Shown one piece after another: positions 53,705-64,000 of a stretch of 64,000 nt of DNA (positions within the stretch are counted from its first letter, which is position 1; each line of letters starts with the position of its first letter). This DNA is from Bacillus sp. FJAT-42376 (GTDB taxonomy: Bacteria > Bacillota > Bacilli > Bacillales > Bacillaceae): the NCBI RefSeq assembly GCF_003816055.1, contig NZ_CP033906.1:2170001-2234000 (forward strand). Reading direction: 5' to 3'. Under the pieces are notes generated by a model. That model saw only the letters and a program-made list of their open reading frames with translations, made no database searches and was not told the origin of the DNA. The translations under genes were made by a program, and so were the position numbers.

Positions 53705-53946
53705 GATTCGACGATGACAGGGACAGTAATCTGATTACCTCTTTATTTAGCGAACCGGGGATGGTGCAAGCCCGGCTGAAGACATCAGATGAAGATCACC
53801 CTTGAGTTTCTTCCTGAAACAGGAGTAAGGAAGGCGTCTCATTCACGATACGAATGCTCAAGCGGATGCAGCAATTTGCATCTATAAGGGTGGTACCGCG
53901 TGAAGCAAGCCTTCTCGTCCCTTTCCAGGGATGAGAAGGCTTTTTT
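53705..53946 (+). promoter_or_regulatory. T-box riboswitch (isoleucine)
   Basis: A T-box leader before ileS. The T-box sequence AAGGGTGGTACCGCG is at 53886-53900; the terminator stem AAGCCTTCTC-TCCC/GGGA-GAGAAGGCTT with T6 ends at 53946. Stem I shows the AGCGAACCGGG and GGTGCAAGCCCGG distal elements. The specifier is probably ATC (Ile) at 53795-53797 in GAAGATCACC. Uncharged tRNA-Ile binding should stop termination. Confidence 0.92.
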
Positions 53947-53974
53947 GTATTTTTTATCAATAGGAGGAAAAGAA

Positions 53975-56743
53975 ATGGATTACAAAGATACGCTGCTCAT
54001 GCCGAAAACGGAGTTCCCGATGCGCGGAAACTTACCGAAGCGTGAACCGGAAATGCAGGAAAAATGGGAACAGATGAACATTTACAAAATGGTTCAGGAC
54101 CATACAAAGGACCGCCCGCTGTTCATTTTGCATGACGGACCTCCTTATGCGAACGGTGATATCCACATGGGCCATGCCCTTAATAAAATTCTGAAAGACT
54201 TTATCGTACGCTACAAGTCCATGAGCGGCTATCATGCCCCGTATGTTCCTGGATGGGATACTCACGGACTTCCAATCGAAACAGCCCTGACGAAAAATAA
54301 AAAAGTGAACCGCAAAGAAATGTCCGTTGCCGAATTCCGAAAGCTGTGCGAACAGTACGCATGGGATCAGATCAATGGTCAGCGGGAACAGTTCAAACGT
54401 CTCGGAGTGAGAGGCGACTGGGAAAATCCTTATGTCACCCTTCAGCCTGAATATGAAGCACAGCAAATCCTTGTATTTGGCGAAATGGCGAAAAAGGGAT
54501 ACATCTATAAAGGAAAAAAACCGGTCTACTGGTCCCCATCCAGCGAATCCGCGCTTGCTGAAGCGGAAATTGAATATCAGGATAAAAAATCTCCATCCAT
54601 CTATGTTGCGTTCGATGTAGCCGATGGAAAAGGCGTCCTTGAAGAAGATGAAAAAATCATCATCTGGACTACTACACCTTGGACAATTCCTGCGAACCTT
54701 GGAATCGCTGTTCATCCTGACCTGGAGTATAGTGTGGTGCGTGCAAACGGTGCAAGATACGTTGTGGCGTCAGATCTATTAAACGCCGTTGCTAAAGAAC
54801 TTGAGTGGGAAGAGCATGAACTTGTGCGCACAGTTCGAGGTAAAGAGATGGAAAAAATCTCTGCGAAGCACCCGATCTATGGAAGAGAATCTCTTGTTGT
54901 TCTTGGTGAACATGTTACGACGGATGCAGGAACAGGCTGTGTCCATACCGCTCCAGGCCATGGGGAGGATGACTTCATCGTAGGACAGAAATACGGTCTG
55001 GACGTTCTATGCCCGGTTGATGAAAAAGGGGTCATGACAGCTGAGGCTCCTGGTTTTGAAGGACTGTTTTATGATGAAGCGAACAAACCGATCACGGAAA
55101 AACTTCAGGAAAACGGTTCTCTGCTTAAACTTCAGTTCTTTACACACTCTTACCCTCATGACTGGAGAACGAAGAAACCGGTCATCTTCAGAGCCACCGC
55201 TCAGTGGTTTGCTTCCATTAAAGACTTCCGTCATGACCTGTTGGAAGCCGTGAAGGAAACGAAATGGGTTCCGGCCTGGGGAGAGACAAGACTGTATAAC
55301 ATGGTCCGCGACCGCGGCGACTGGTGCATTTCAAGACAGCGTGCATGGGGTGTTCCGATCCCGGTATTTTATGCTGAAAACGGTGAACCAATCATCACGG
55401 ATGAAACAATCAGCCATGTGTCAGACTTATTCCGTGAACATGGGTCCAACATTTGGTTCGAATGGGAAACACAAGACCTTCTTCCTGAAGAATTCACTCA
55501 TGAAGGCAGTCCGAACGGTACGTTCACGAAGGAAACGGACATTATGGATGTCTGGTTTGATTCCGGATCCTCTCATCAGGCCGTACTTCATGAACGAGAT
55601 GACTTGCAGCGTCCTGCCGATTTGTATCTTGAAGGGTCTGACCAATACAGAGGCTGGTTCAACTCATCCTTATCTACAGCAGTGGCTGTAACAGGCAAAG
55701 CTCCATATAAAGGGGTGCTAAGTCATGGTTTCGCCCTTGACGGACAAGGACGCAAAATGAGTAAATCTGTCGGCAATGTGGTTCTGCCATCCAAAGTGAT
55801 GAACCAGCTTGGCGGAGATATCCTTCGTCTCTGGGTCGCATCCGTTGACTATCAAGCGGATGTACGCGTATCCGATGCCATCCTTAAACAGGTCGCAGAA
55901 GTTTACCGTAAAATCAGAAACACATTCCGATTCCTGCTCGGAAACCTTGCTGACTTCACTCCTGCTGATGCGGTCGATTGGGAGAATCTCCGTGACGTGG
56001 ACCGATACATGCTTGTAAAATTAAACAAGCTGATTGATAAAGTGAAAAAAGCGTATGATGACTATGAATTTGCCGTGATCTACCATGCTGTTCATAATTT
56101 CTGTACGATTGAGCTCAGTGCGTTCTATCTTGATTTTGCCAAAGATGTTCTTTACATCGAAGGGGAAAATCATAGTGACCGCAGAGCGATTCAGACGGTA
56201 CTCCATCAGACATTGCTTGCCCTGACTAAGTTAACGGCTCCAATTCTTCCGCATACTGCAGATGAAGTATGGGAGCATATTGAATCCGAACAGGCGGAAA
56301 GCGTGCAGCTGACAGATATGCCGGAAAGCTCTGTTTTCGAGAATGCAGATGCACTTGAAGAAAAATGGGATGCTTTCATGTCGCTGCGCGATGATGTACT
56401 GAAAGCCCTGGAAACAGCAAGAAACGAAAAGGTCATCGGAAAATCCCTGACGGCTAAAATCACCCTCTATCCGGATCAGGCAGCAAAAGCTCTGCTGGAA
56501 TCTGTTGATGAGGATTTGAAGCAGCTGTTCATCGTATCCGGTTTTGAACTGGGAGGAGACATGAATGAAGCTCCTGAGAACGCTCAGGAATTCAGTAATG
56601 TCAAAATTACGGTTGAAGCAGCGGAAGGGGATACATGCGAACGCTGCTGGATCGTCACTCCGGAAGTAGGAAAAGACGAAGAGCATCCTGGACTTTGTGC
56701 ACGCTGTGCGGATATTGTGAAAAAAGAATATGCATCGAACTAA
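53975..56743 (+). CDS. ileS: Isoleucyl-tRNA synthetase
   Basis: A 922-residue class I synthetase. HIGH motif is in [16 protein letters not shown] (about 56-71), KMSKS in [12 protein letters not shown], and the editing domain (CP1) has [10 protein letters not shown] and [15 protein letters not shown]. The C-terminal zinc finger CERCWIV and CARCADIV is complete. The ATG has AGGAGGAAAA upstream; the reading from 53900 lies within the T-box antiterminator. It is controlled by the T-box leader. Confidence 0.98.
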   Translation: MDYKDTLLMPKTEFPMRGNLPKREPEMQEKWEQMNIYKMVQDHTKDRPLFILHDGPPYANGDIHMGHALNKILKDFIVRYKSMSGYHAPYVPGWDTHGLPIETALTKNKKVNRKEMSVAEFRKLCEQYAWDQINGQREQFKRLGVRGDWENPYVTLQPEYEAQQILVFGEMAKKGYIYKGKKPVYWSPSSESALAEAEIEYQDKKSPSIYVAFDVADGKGVLEEDEKIIIWTTTPWTIPANLGIAVHPDLEYSVVRANGARYVVASDLLNAVAKELEWEEHELVRTVRGKEMEKISAKHPIYGRESLVVLGEHVTTDAGTGCVHTAPGHGEDDFIVGQKYGLDVLCPVDEKGVMTAEAPGFEGLFYDEANKPITEKLQENGSLLKLQFFTHSYPHDWRTKKPVIFRATAQWFASIKDFRHDLLEAVKETKWVPAWGETRLYNMVRDRGDWCISRQRAWGVPIPVFYAENGEPIITDETISHVSDLFREHGSNIWFEWETQDLLPEEFTHEGSPNGTFTKETDIMDVWFDSGSSHQAVLHERDDLQRPADLYLEGSDQYRGWFNSSLSTAVAVTGKAPYKGVLSHGFALDGQGRKMSKSVGNVVLPSKVMNQLGGDILRLWVASVDYQADVRVSDAILKQVAEVYRKIRNTFRFLLGNLADFTPADAVDWENLRDVDRYMLVKLNKLIDKVKKAYDDYEFAVIYHAVHNFCTIELSAFYLDFAKDVLYIEGENHSDRRAIQTVLHQTLLALTKLTAPILPHTADEVWEHIESEQAESVQLTDMPESSVFENADALEEKWDAFMSLRDDVLKALETARNEKVIGKSLTAKITLYPDQAAKALLESVDEDLKQLFIVSGFELGGDMNEAPENAQEFSNVKITVEAAEGDTCERCWIVTPEVGKDEEHPGLCARCADIVKKEYASN

Positions 56744-56753
56744 AAAGATAAGG

Positions 56754-56785
56754 AAAGACCCGAACTCGCATCGGGTCTTTTTTTA
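56754..56785 (+). terminator. Terminator after ileS
   Basis: AAAGACCCGA pairs with TCGGGTCTTT around a short loop, followed by T7. Confidence 0.88.
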
Positions 56786-57032
56786 TGTATGAACGAGGTG
56801 CCGGCTGTTTATTGCTTTTTTTGATGCCAGCCCCAGCCATGCAGCGGAATTTCGGATACAGGCATCCAATGGACTGCGATGCAAGGGAAGTATATCCCTG
56901 TATCTCCAACTCCAGACACAAATCCTCCGCCTGTTCCTAATCGAAAATCATCCGTGGAAAAAAATGAACAGGGTGAGGAGGCGGTGAACGGATAAACTAA
57001 TTTTACAAACCAACAGCAGGAGTTGAGCCGCA

Positions 57033-57398
57033 GTGAGCATTGATTTTTTTGCGATACGGAAAGAGCTGGAATTAATGCGGGAGGAGCTCCAGGAACGCTT
57101 GTTTGACCATTCTTTTTTTGAATCACAGACGTCAGAAACCTGTCATGGCACAATTATGTATCATGTAAAGGAGGAACTTCATGACGTCGAGCATGCTCTT
57201 AATAAAATGGATAGCGGAATGTATGGAATCTGTGAGGAAACAGGGGAACTTCTTCCATACTCAAGCTTGAAATATTTACCGACGGCACGAAGCATTCATG
57301 ATTTTTCATACAAGGATCAATACGAAAAAAAATCGCTCCCGCTCAATTTTCGTGAAATGGATTATCATAGCGAACATGTTGAGGGCGCCCTCTTTTAA
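57033..57398 (+). CDS. ylyA: TraR/DksA-like protein YlyA with degenerate zinc finger
   Basis: A 121-residue protein with the YteA/YlyA (DksA/TraR) outline: an N-terminal coiled coil (about 1-60, RKELELMREELQERLFDH) and the conserved helix LHDVEHALNKMDSGMYGICE followed by ETGELLPYSSLKYLPTAR. The C4 zinc finger is not intact; only one cysteine remains at its first position. In B. subtilis YlyA acts on sigma-G genes by contacting RNA polymerase. The GTG at 57033 has CAGGAG upstream. Confidence 0.85.
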   Translation: MSIDFFAIRKELELMREELQERLFDHSFFESQTSETCHGTIMYHVKEELHDVEHALNKMDSGMYGICEETGELLPYSSLKYLPTARSIHDFSYKDQYEKKSLPLNFREMDYHSEHVEGALF

Positions 57399-57427
57399 AC
57401 CGTTCATGAAATTTGAACGGTTTTTTT
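57397..57427 (+). terminator. Terminator after ylyA
   Basis: AAACCGTTCA pairs with TGAACGGTTT around a short loop, followed by T7. Confidence 0.85.
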
Positions 57428-57501
57428 CGCTGCTCCTTACTCTTTTCTTTTTTTTATGATAAAATTCATTGTATCTAATTTGAATGGCTGGGGGAACGTA
57501 C

Positions 57502-57981
57502 GTGCGTTTAGTAAGCTACATACTGGCAATTGTGATTATTATTCTGGACCAGCTGACGAAGTGGCTGGTTGTGCAAAATTTGGAAATCGGAGATCAGGTG
57601 CCGGTTATTGAGAATTTTTTATACATCACTTCACACCGGAATGAAGGAGCGGCCTGGGGAATTCTTCAGGGGCAAATGTGGTTCTTCTATATCGTAACGC
57701 TAGTTGTCATTGGAGCGATTGTGTATTACATTCAGAAATTTGTAAAGAAGGCCGGTTTGCTTGGGGTTGCGCTGGGACTGATGCTTGGAGGGGCGATCGG
57801 AAACTTCATTGATCGTGTTCTGCATCAGCAAGTTGTTGATTTTGTTCAGACTTTTATTTTTTCGTACAACTTTCCCATCTTCAACATCGCTGATTCCGCG
57901 CTTTGTGTAGGAGTGATCCTGCTGTTTATTCAAATGCTGTTTGACAGCAAAAATGAGAAAAAAGAGGGGCAAACCTTGTAA
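57502..57981 (+). CDS. lspA: Lipoprotein signal peptidase LspA
   Basis: A 159-residue membrane aspartyl protease that cleaves lipoprotein signal peptides after diacylglyceryl modification. Four transmembrane helices; the catalytic aspartates are in GNFIDR and FNIADSAL, and the N-terminal LDQLTKWLV and TSHRNEGAAWG motifs are present. Start GTG 57502 has GGGGGAA upstream; ATG 57484 has no ribosome site. It overlaps the following synthase gene by one base. Confidence 0.96.
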   Translation: MRLVSYILAIVIIILDQLTKWLVVQNLEIGDQVPVIENFLYITSHRNEGAAWGILQGQMWFFYIVTLVVIGAIVYYIQKFVKKAGLLGVALGLMLGGAIGNFIDRVLHQQVVDFVQTFIFSYNFPIFNIADSALCVGVILLFIQMLFDSKNEKKEGQTL

Positions 57982-58889
57982 TGGACATCCATGAATTTAC
58001 GATACAAAAAGATCAGGCCGGAGACAGGCTCGATAAGACACTGTCATTGGTGAATCAAGACTGGTCACGCACACAAGTTCAATCACTTATGAAGAGCGGA
58101 CTGGTTCTTGTGAACGGAAATGCGGTCAAAACCAATTATAAAGGGGCAGAAGGGGATTTCGTAACGGTTGAGATTCCCGAGCCGGAAGAATTAAATGTAC
58201 AGGCTGAGGAAATGGATCTTGATATTTATTATGAAGACAGTGATGTCCTCGTTGTCAATAAGCCAAAGGGAATGGTGGTCCACCCTGCAAATGGCCATTT
58301 AACAGGTACCCTTGTAAATGGGCTCATGGCCCACTGCAAAGACCTATCAGGTATTAACGGTGTATTGAGACCGGGAATCGTCCACCGGATTGATAAAGAT
58401 ACATCCGGACTCCTTATGGTCGCAAAAAACGATTTGGCACACGAATCCCTAGTCGGACAGCTTGTGGAGAAAACGGTAACCCGTCGGTACAAAGCGCTTG
58501 TTCACGGAAACATTTCTCACGAGCAGGGAACGGTGGATGCACCGATTGGACGAGATAAACAGGATCGCCAGAGCATGACCGTGACGAGGGAAAACAGCCG
58601 GGATGCTGTGACCCATTTTAAAGTGCTGGACCGATATAAAGACTTTACATTCATTGAGTGTCAGCTGGAGACTGGGAGAACGCATCAAATCCGCGTTCAT
58701 ATGAAGTATATCGGCTACCCTTTGGCAGGGGATCCGAAATACGGACCGAGAAAAACGCTGTCCATCGATGGCCAGGCACTCCATGCCGGAATACTTGGGT
58801 TCATCCATCCCCGTTCAGGCGAGTATATGGAGTTCGAAGCGCCGCTGCCTGAATATTTCGCTAAGCTTCTAACACAGCTTGAAAAATAA
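57981..58889 (+). CDS. RluD-type 23S rRNA pseudouridine synthase (YlyB)
   Basis: A 302-residue RluA/RluD-family pseudouridine synthase. An N-terminal S4 domain (GDRLDKTLSLV, SRTQVQSLMKSGLVLVNG) is followed by the catalytic domain with the nucleophile Asp in GIVHRIDKDTSGLLMVAKN, and ETGRTHQIRVHMKYIGYPLAGDPKYG (cited in parts). It modifies uridines in helix 69 of 23S rRNA if it is the true RluD orthologue. It starts within the lspA stop codon. Confidence 0.93.
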   Translation: MDIHEFTIQKDQAGDRLDKTLSLVNQDWSRTQVQSLMKSGLVLVNGNAVKTNYKGAEGDFVTVEIPEPEELNVQAEEMDLDIYYEDSDVLVVNKPKGMVVHPANGHLTGTLVNGLMAHCKDLSGINGVLRPGIVHRIDKDTSGLLMVAKNDLAHESLVGQLVEKTVTRRYKALVHGNISHEQGTVDAPIGRDKQDRQSMTVTRENSRDAVTHFKVLDRYKDFTFIECQLETGRTHQIRVHMKYIGYPLAGDPKYGPRKTLSIDGQALHAGILGFIHPRSGEYMEFEAPLPEYFAKLLTQLEK

Positions 58890-58892
58890 TCA

Positions 58893-58921
58893 TTGACACA
58901 TTATGCGTAATTTGTCATACT
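58893..58921 (+). promoter_or_regulatory. Sigma-A promoter of the pyr operon
   Basis: TTGACA at 58893-58898 and CATACT at 58916-58921, 17-bp spacing, directly after the synthase stop and before the first pyr leader. Confidence 0.85.
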
Positions 58922-58948
58922 ATCTGTAGTTGAATAGAACCTTTAAGG

Positions 58949-59042
58949 ACAGTCCTGTGAGGCTGGGAAGGGCACGGATCGCGCATTACTATAGGTATGC
59001 CTATGCCCTCTTATCCCACAGCAGGATAAGAGGGTTTTTATT
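58949..59042 (+). promoter_or_regulatory. PyrR attenuator 1 (before pyrR)
   Basis: The PyrR-binding loop ACAGTCCTGTGAGGC is at about 58950-58965. The terminator pairs CCCTCTTATCC with GGATAAGAGGG at 59006-59035 and ends in Ts. UMP-bound PyrR stabilises the anti-antiterminator stem and so favours termination. Confidence 0.9.
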
Positions 59043-59051
59043 TTGCCCTAA

Positions 59052-59621
<570 letters not shown>

Positions 59622-59631
59622 TTCTTTTTAA

Positions 59632-59736
59632 AGCAGTCCTGTGAGACCGCAAAGAGAATGGGAAAAACAGAGTGCTTCCTGCAAGGGAGGCCTGTCTTTC
59701 TGCATACCTCTTTGCACTCGGGCAAAGAGGTTTTTT
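59632..59736 (+). promoter_or_regulatory. PyrR attenuator 2 (pyrR-pyrP)
   Basis: The binding loop GCAGTCCTGTGAGACCGC is at 59634-59650. The terminator CCTCTTTGC/GCAAAGAGG is at 59707-59730, followed by T6. Confidence 0.9.
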
Positions 59737-59753
59737 AATTAGGAGGAATCATC

Positions 59754-61061
59754 ATGAACGAAAAAATAGTATTGGATATTCACGATAAACCGAATGCCGC
59801 AACCTGGCTCACACTCAGCTTTCAGCACTTATTTGCCATGTTCGGGGCAACGATTCTTGTCCCGTTCCTGGTTAAGATGGATCCTGCCGTCGCTTTGATT
59901 TCAAGCGGGGTGGGAACGCTGATTTTCCTTCTTATCACCAAATTTCAAGTTCCGGCGTATCTTGGTTCATCCTTTGCTTTCATCGCACCGCTTATCGCTG
60001 CCCAAACAGGCGGAGGTCCGGGAGCGGCGATGGTTGGCAGTATGCTTGCCGGAGCCGTCTATGCTATTGTCGCATTGATTATAAAAGGGACGGGTCACCG
60101 CTGGATTTTAAGGCTGCTGCCTCCGGTTGTGGTGGGTCCGGTCATCATTGTCATCGGATTGGGTCTCGCCGGGACAGCCGTCAGTATGGCCACAAACGAT
60201 CCTTCCGGAAAGTACAGTCTGCTTCATTTCTCGGCAGCCTTACTTACTCTCGCGGTTACGATTGTCTGCTCAATTTACTTTAAAGGATTCTTCAATCTGA
60301 TTCCGGTGCTGATCGGAATTTTCACCGGGTATGTATACTCTTTGGCAATCGGAATCGTAGACTTCAGCAAGGTAGCCGATGCCGCCGTGTTTCAAATGCC
60401 GAATTTCACGATTCCGTTCGTCGATTACCAGCCGCACTTCACATGGCAGATTTTCCTGCTGATGGCGCCGGTTGCATTAGTAACACTCTCTGAGCACATC
60501 GGACATCAAATGGTGCTGAGCAATGTCGTCGGGAAGGACTTGGTCCAGAAGCCGGGACTTCACCGCTCCATTATGGGAGACGGGGTGGCTACGTTTGCTG
60601 CGGCTCTCCTGGGGGGACCGCCAAACACGACTTACGGTGAAAACATCGGGGTTTTGGCCATCACCAGGGTTTACAGTGTATTCGTTCTCGGAGGTGCAGC
60701 TGTCCTTGCCATCACCTTCGGATTTATCGGGAAAATATCGGCTCTGATCAGCTCGATTCCAACACCGGTAATGGGAGGCGTATCCATCCTTCTTTTTGGG
60801 ATTATCGCTTCATCCGGACTCCGTATGCTGATTGACAGCAAGATTGATCTTGGAGATAAGCGCAACCTCATCATTTCCTCCGTCATTCTCGTCATCGGAA
60901 TCGGGGGAGCCGTAATCAAAATTGGCCAGAACTTTGAGCTTCACGGTATGGCGCTTGCTGCAATTATCGGCATTATCCTGAATATGGTGCTTCCGGGCAG
61001 AGAACCTGCCGCAGACAATCAATTCCAGACTGAAACGGAAAAAAGATCAGCCGTTTCTTAA
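59754..61061 (+). CDS. pyrP: Uracil permease PyrP
   Basis: A 435-residue uracil/H+ symporter of the NCS2 (UraA/PyrP) family with about twelve to fourteen transmembrane segments. QHLFAMFGATILVPFL at the N-terminus, and in the substrate region SEHIGHQMVLSNVVGKDL and GGPPNTTYGENIGVLAITR, are family signatures. The ATG has TTAGGAGGAA upstream. It is under its own PyrR attenuator. Confidence 0.96.
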   Translation: MNEKIVLDIHDKPNAATWLTLSFQHLFAMFGATILVPFLVKMDPAVALISSGVGTLIFLLITKFQVPAYLGSSFAFIAPLIAAQTGGGPGAAMVGSMLAGAVYAIVALIIKGTGHRWILRLLPPVVVGPVIIVIGLGLAGTAVSMATNDPSGKYSLLHFSAALLTLAVTIVCSIYFKGFFNLIPVLIGIFTGYVYSLAIGIVDFSKVADAAVFQMPNFTIPFVDYQPHFTWQIFLLMAPVALVTLSEHIGHQMVLSNVVGKDLVQKPGLHRSIMGDGVATFAAALLGGPPNTTYGENIGVLAITRVYSVFVLGGAAVLAITFGFIGKISALISSIPTPVMGGVSILLFGIIASSGLRMLIDSKIDLGDKRNLIISSVILVIGIGGAVIKIGQNFELHGMALAAIIGIILNMVLPGREPAADNQFQTETEKRSAVS

Positions 61062-61083
61062 TAAAAGAACCGCCTTTTAATGG

Positions 61084-61176
61084 AAGTCCAGAGAGACTTG
61101 AAAGGGTGTAAAGGATGGGCAAGAGAGCCCCTTCTGTTTTCACGCACCCTGAACCGGACTGGTCAGGGTGTTTTTT
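61084..61176 (+). promoter_or_regulatory. PyrR attenuator 3 (pyrP-pyrB)
   Basis: The binding loop is AAGTCCAGAGAGACTT at 61084-61099. The terminator CACCCTGA/TCAGGGTG is at 61145-61170, followed by T6. Confidence 0.88.
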
Positions 61177-61197
61177 ATTAGCCATAGGGAGGAATGA

Positions 61198-63390
<2,193 letters not shown>

Positions 63391-63394
<4 letters not shown>

Positions 63395-64000
63395 AACGAA
63401 TGCTTGTGCTTGAGGACGGAACTGTATTTAACGGAACAGGGTTTGGAAGTGACCGGGAATCAATCGGAGAAATTGTTTTTAACACGGGAATGACCGGCTA
63501 CCAGGAGATCCTCTCAGATCCTTCCTACTGCGGGCAAATCGTCACGCTGACCTACCCTCTGATCGGGAATTACGGGATCAACCGGGATGATTTTGAAACG
63601 ATTACACCGTTTACCGGAGGACTCATTGTCAAAGAACATGCCGTACACCCTTCCAACTGGAGAAGTGAATATTCGCTGGATGAGTATTTGAAAATGAAAA
63701 ACATTCCGGGACTTGCCGGCATTGATACGAGAAAACTGACTAGAATCATTCGGAGCCACGGGACGCTGAAAGGGGCGATCTGTTCAGGAGAGGCTGATCC
63801 AAATGCCATTTTAGAAAAATTAAGAGCCGTTCGTCTCCCAGTCAATCAGGTGGAGAGGGTATCCGCCAAAACGCCTTATGCAAGTCCTGGAAGAGGAAGA
63901 AGAGTCGTGCTTGTTGATTTCGGAATGAAGCACGGAATTCTCAGAGAGCTCAATAAAAGGCATTGTGATGTGGTGGTTGTCCCATTTAACACTACAGCCG
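63391..64000 (+). CDS. pyrAA: Carbamoyl-phosphate synthase small subunit, 5' part
   Basis: The glutamine amidotransferase subunit of carbamoyl-phosphate synthetase, cut by the right window edge after about 203 residues. The N-terminal domain is intact ([39 protein letters not shown]), and the start of the amidotransferase domain ([16 protein letters not shown]) is visible. The catalytic Cys lies beyond the window. The ATG overlaps the pyrC stop (ATGA). Confidence 0.96.

Noticed and set aside
53900..53974. Upstream start for ileS
   Set aside because: It falls within the T-box terminator; ATG 53975 has a strong AGGAGG and the family N-terminus [10 protein letters not shown].
56809..57032. Small protein gene in the ileS-ylyA gap (either strand)
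   Set aside because: Both strands show open stretches with protein-like composition (a Pro-rich + strand frame and a Gly/Trp-rich - strand frame), but neither has a start codon with a ribosome site. I see nothing else in this 247-bp gap.

Overview
The window is a gene-dense chromosomal segment from a spore-forming member of the Bacillaceae (Bacillus sensu lato). The evidence is near gene-for-gene synteny with the Bacillus subtilis ctaD–ylb–mraZ/dcw–spoIIG–ylm–ileS–pyr region, together with sporulation genes (ylbJ, gerR, spoVD, spoVE, spoIIGA, sigE, sigG), bacillithiol synthesis (bshC), a meso-DAP type MurE, an Ile T-box and PyrR attenuators. The species cannot be named from sequence reading alone. 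Almost everything is on the + strand. The minus-strand genes are small or ylb-type (yugN-like, a thioesterase, a Cys-rich hypothetical, a DUF7147-like gene, ylbJ, ylbM, ylbP). I saw no tRNA, rRNA, CRISPR array, prophage or transposase gene.

Layout. 1-4.4 kb: 3' part of ctaD, then ctaE, ctaF, a striking nested repeat array, ctaG and a DUF420 gene (caa3 oxidase and its assembly). 4.4-16.9 kb: a GNAT gene, a yugN-like gene and the ylbC-ylbM housekeeping/sporulation block (rsmD, coaD, ylbJKLM), including a structured RNA in the position of the known ylbH leader. 17-25 kb: ylbN-rpmF, an atypical enoyl-CoA hydratase-family gene, gerR, ylbP, an acyl-CoA carboxylase trio (biotin carboxylase, separate biotin carrier, carboxyltransferase), a panE-like gene and a DUF3397-like gene. 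25-46 kb: bshC and the division/cell-wall (dcw) cluster mraZ-rsmH-ftsL-pbpB-spoVD-murE-mraY-murD-spoVE-murG-murB-divIB-ylxW-ylxX-sbp-ftsA-ftsZ. 46-49.3 kb: spoIIGA-sigE-sigG. 49.4-58.9 kb: ylmC-ylmH, divIVA, T-box-ileS, ylyA, lspA and an RluD-type pseudouridine synthase. 58.9-64 kb: the pyrimidine operon pyrR-pyrP-pyrB-pyrC-pyrAA (cut by the window end), with a PyrR-type attenuator before pyrR, pyrP and pyrB.

How the genes work together. The dcw block makes lipid-linked peptidoglycan precursor (MurE, MraY, MurD, MurG, MurB) and the divisome that uses it (FtsL, PBP2B, DivIB, FtsA, FtsZ, SepF, DivIVA). SpoVD/SpoVE are the sporulation transpeptidase/SEDS pair, and the sigma genes follow, so that division and compartment-specific transcription are physically linked. 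Candidate promoters match this: a sigma-H site before ftsA, a long-spacer Spo0A-type promoter before spoIIGA, and a sigma-F/G site before sigG.

Most of the window is conventional. The unusual material is non-coding: (i) a nested, tandemly duplicated palindromic repeat between ctaF and ctaG whose inserted modules show compensatory stem changes; (ii) several dispersed copies of a second imperfect palindromic repeat (AGCTCTGTTAAAC... type) in intergenic spaces. The most interesting protein-level point is the enoyl-CoA hydratase-like protein that lacks the second catalytic glutamate and is encoded close to the carboxylase trio. I found no convincing new multi-gene defence or metabolic system.
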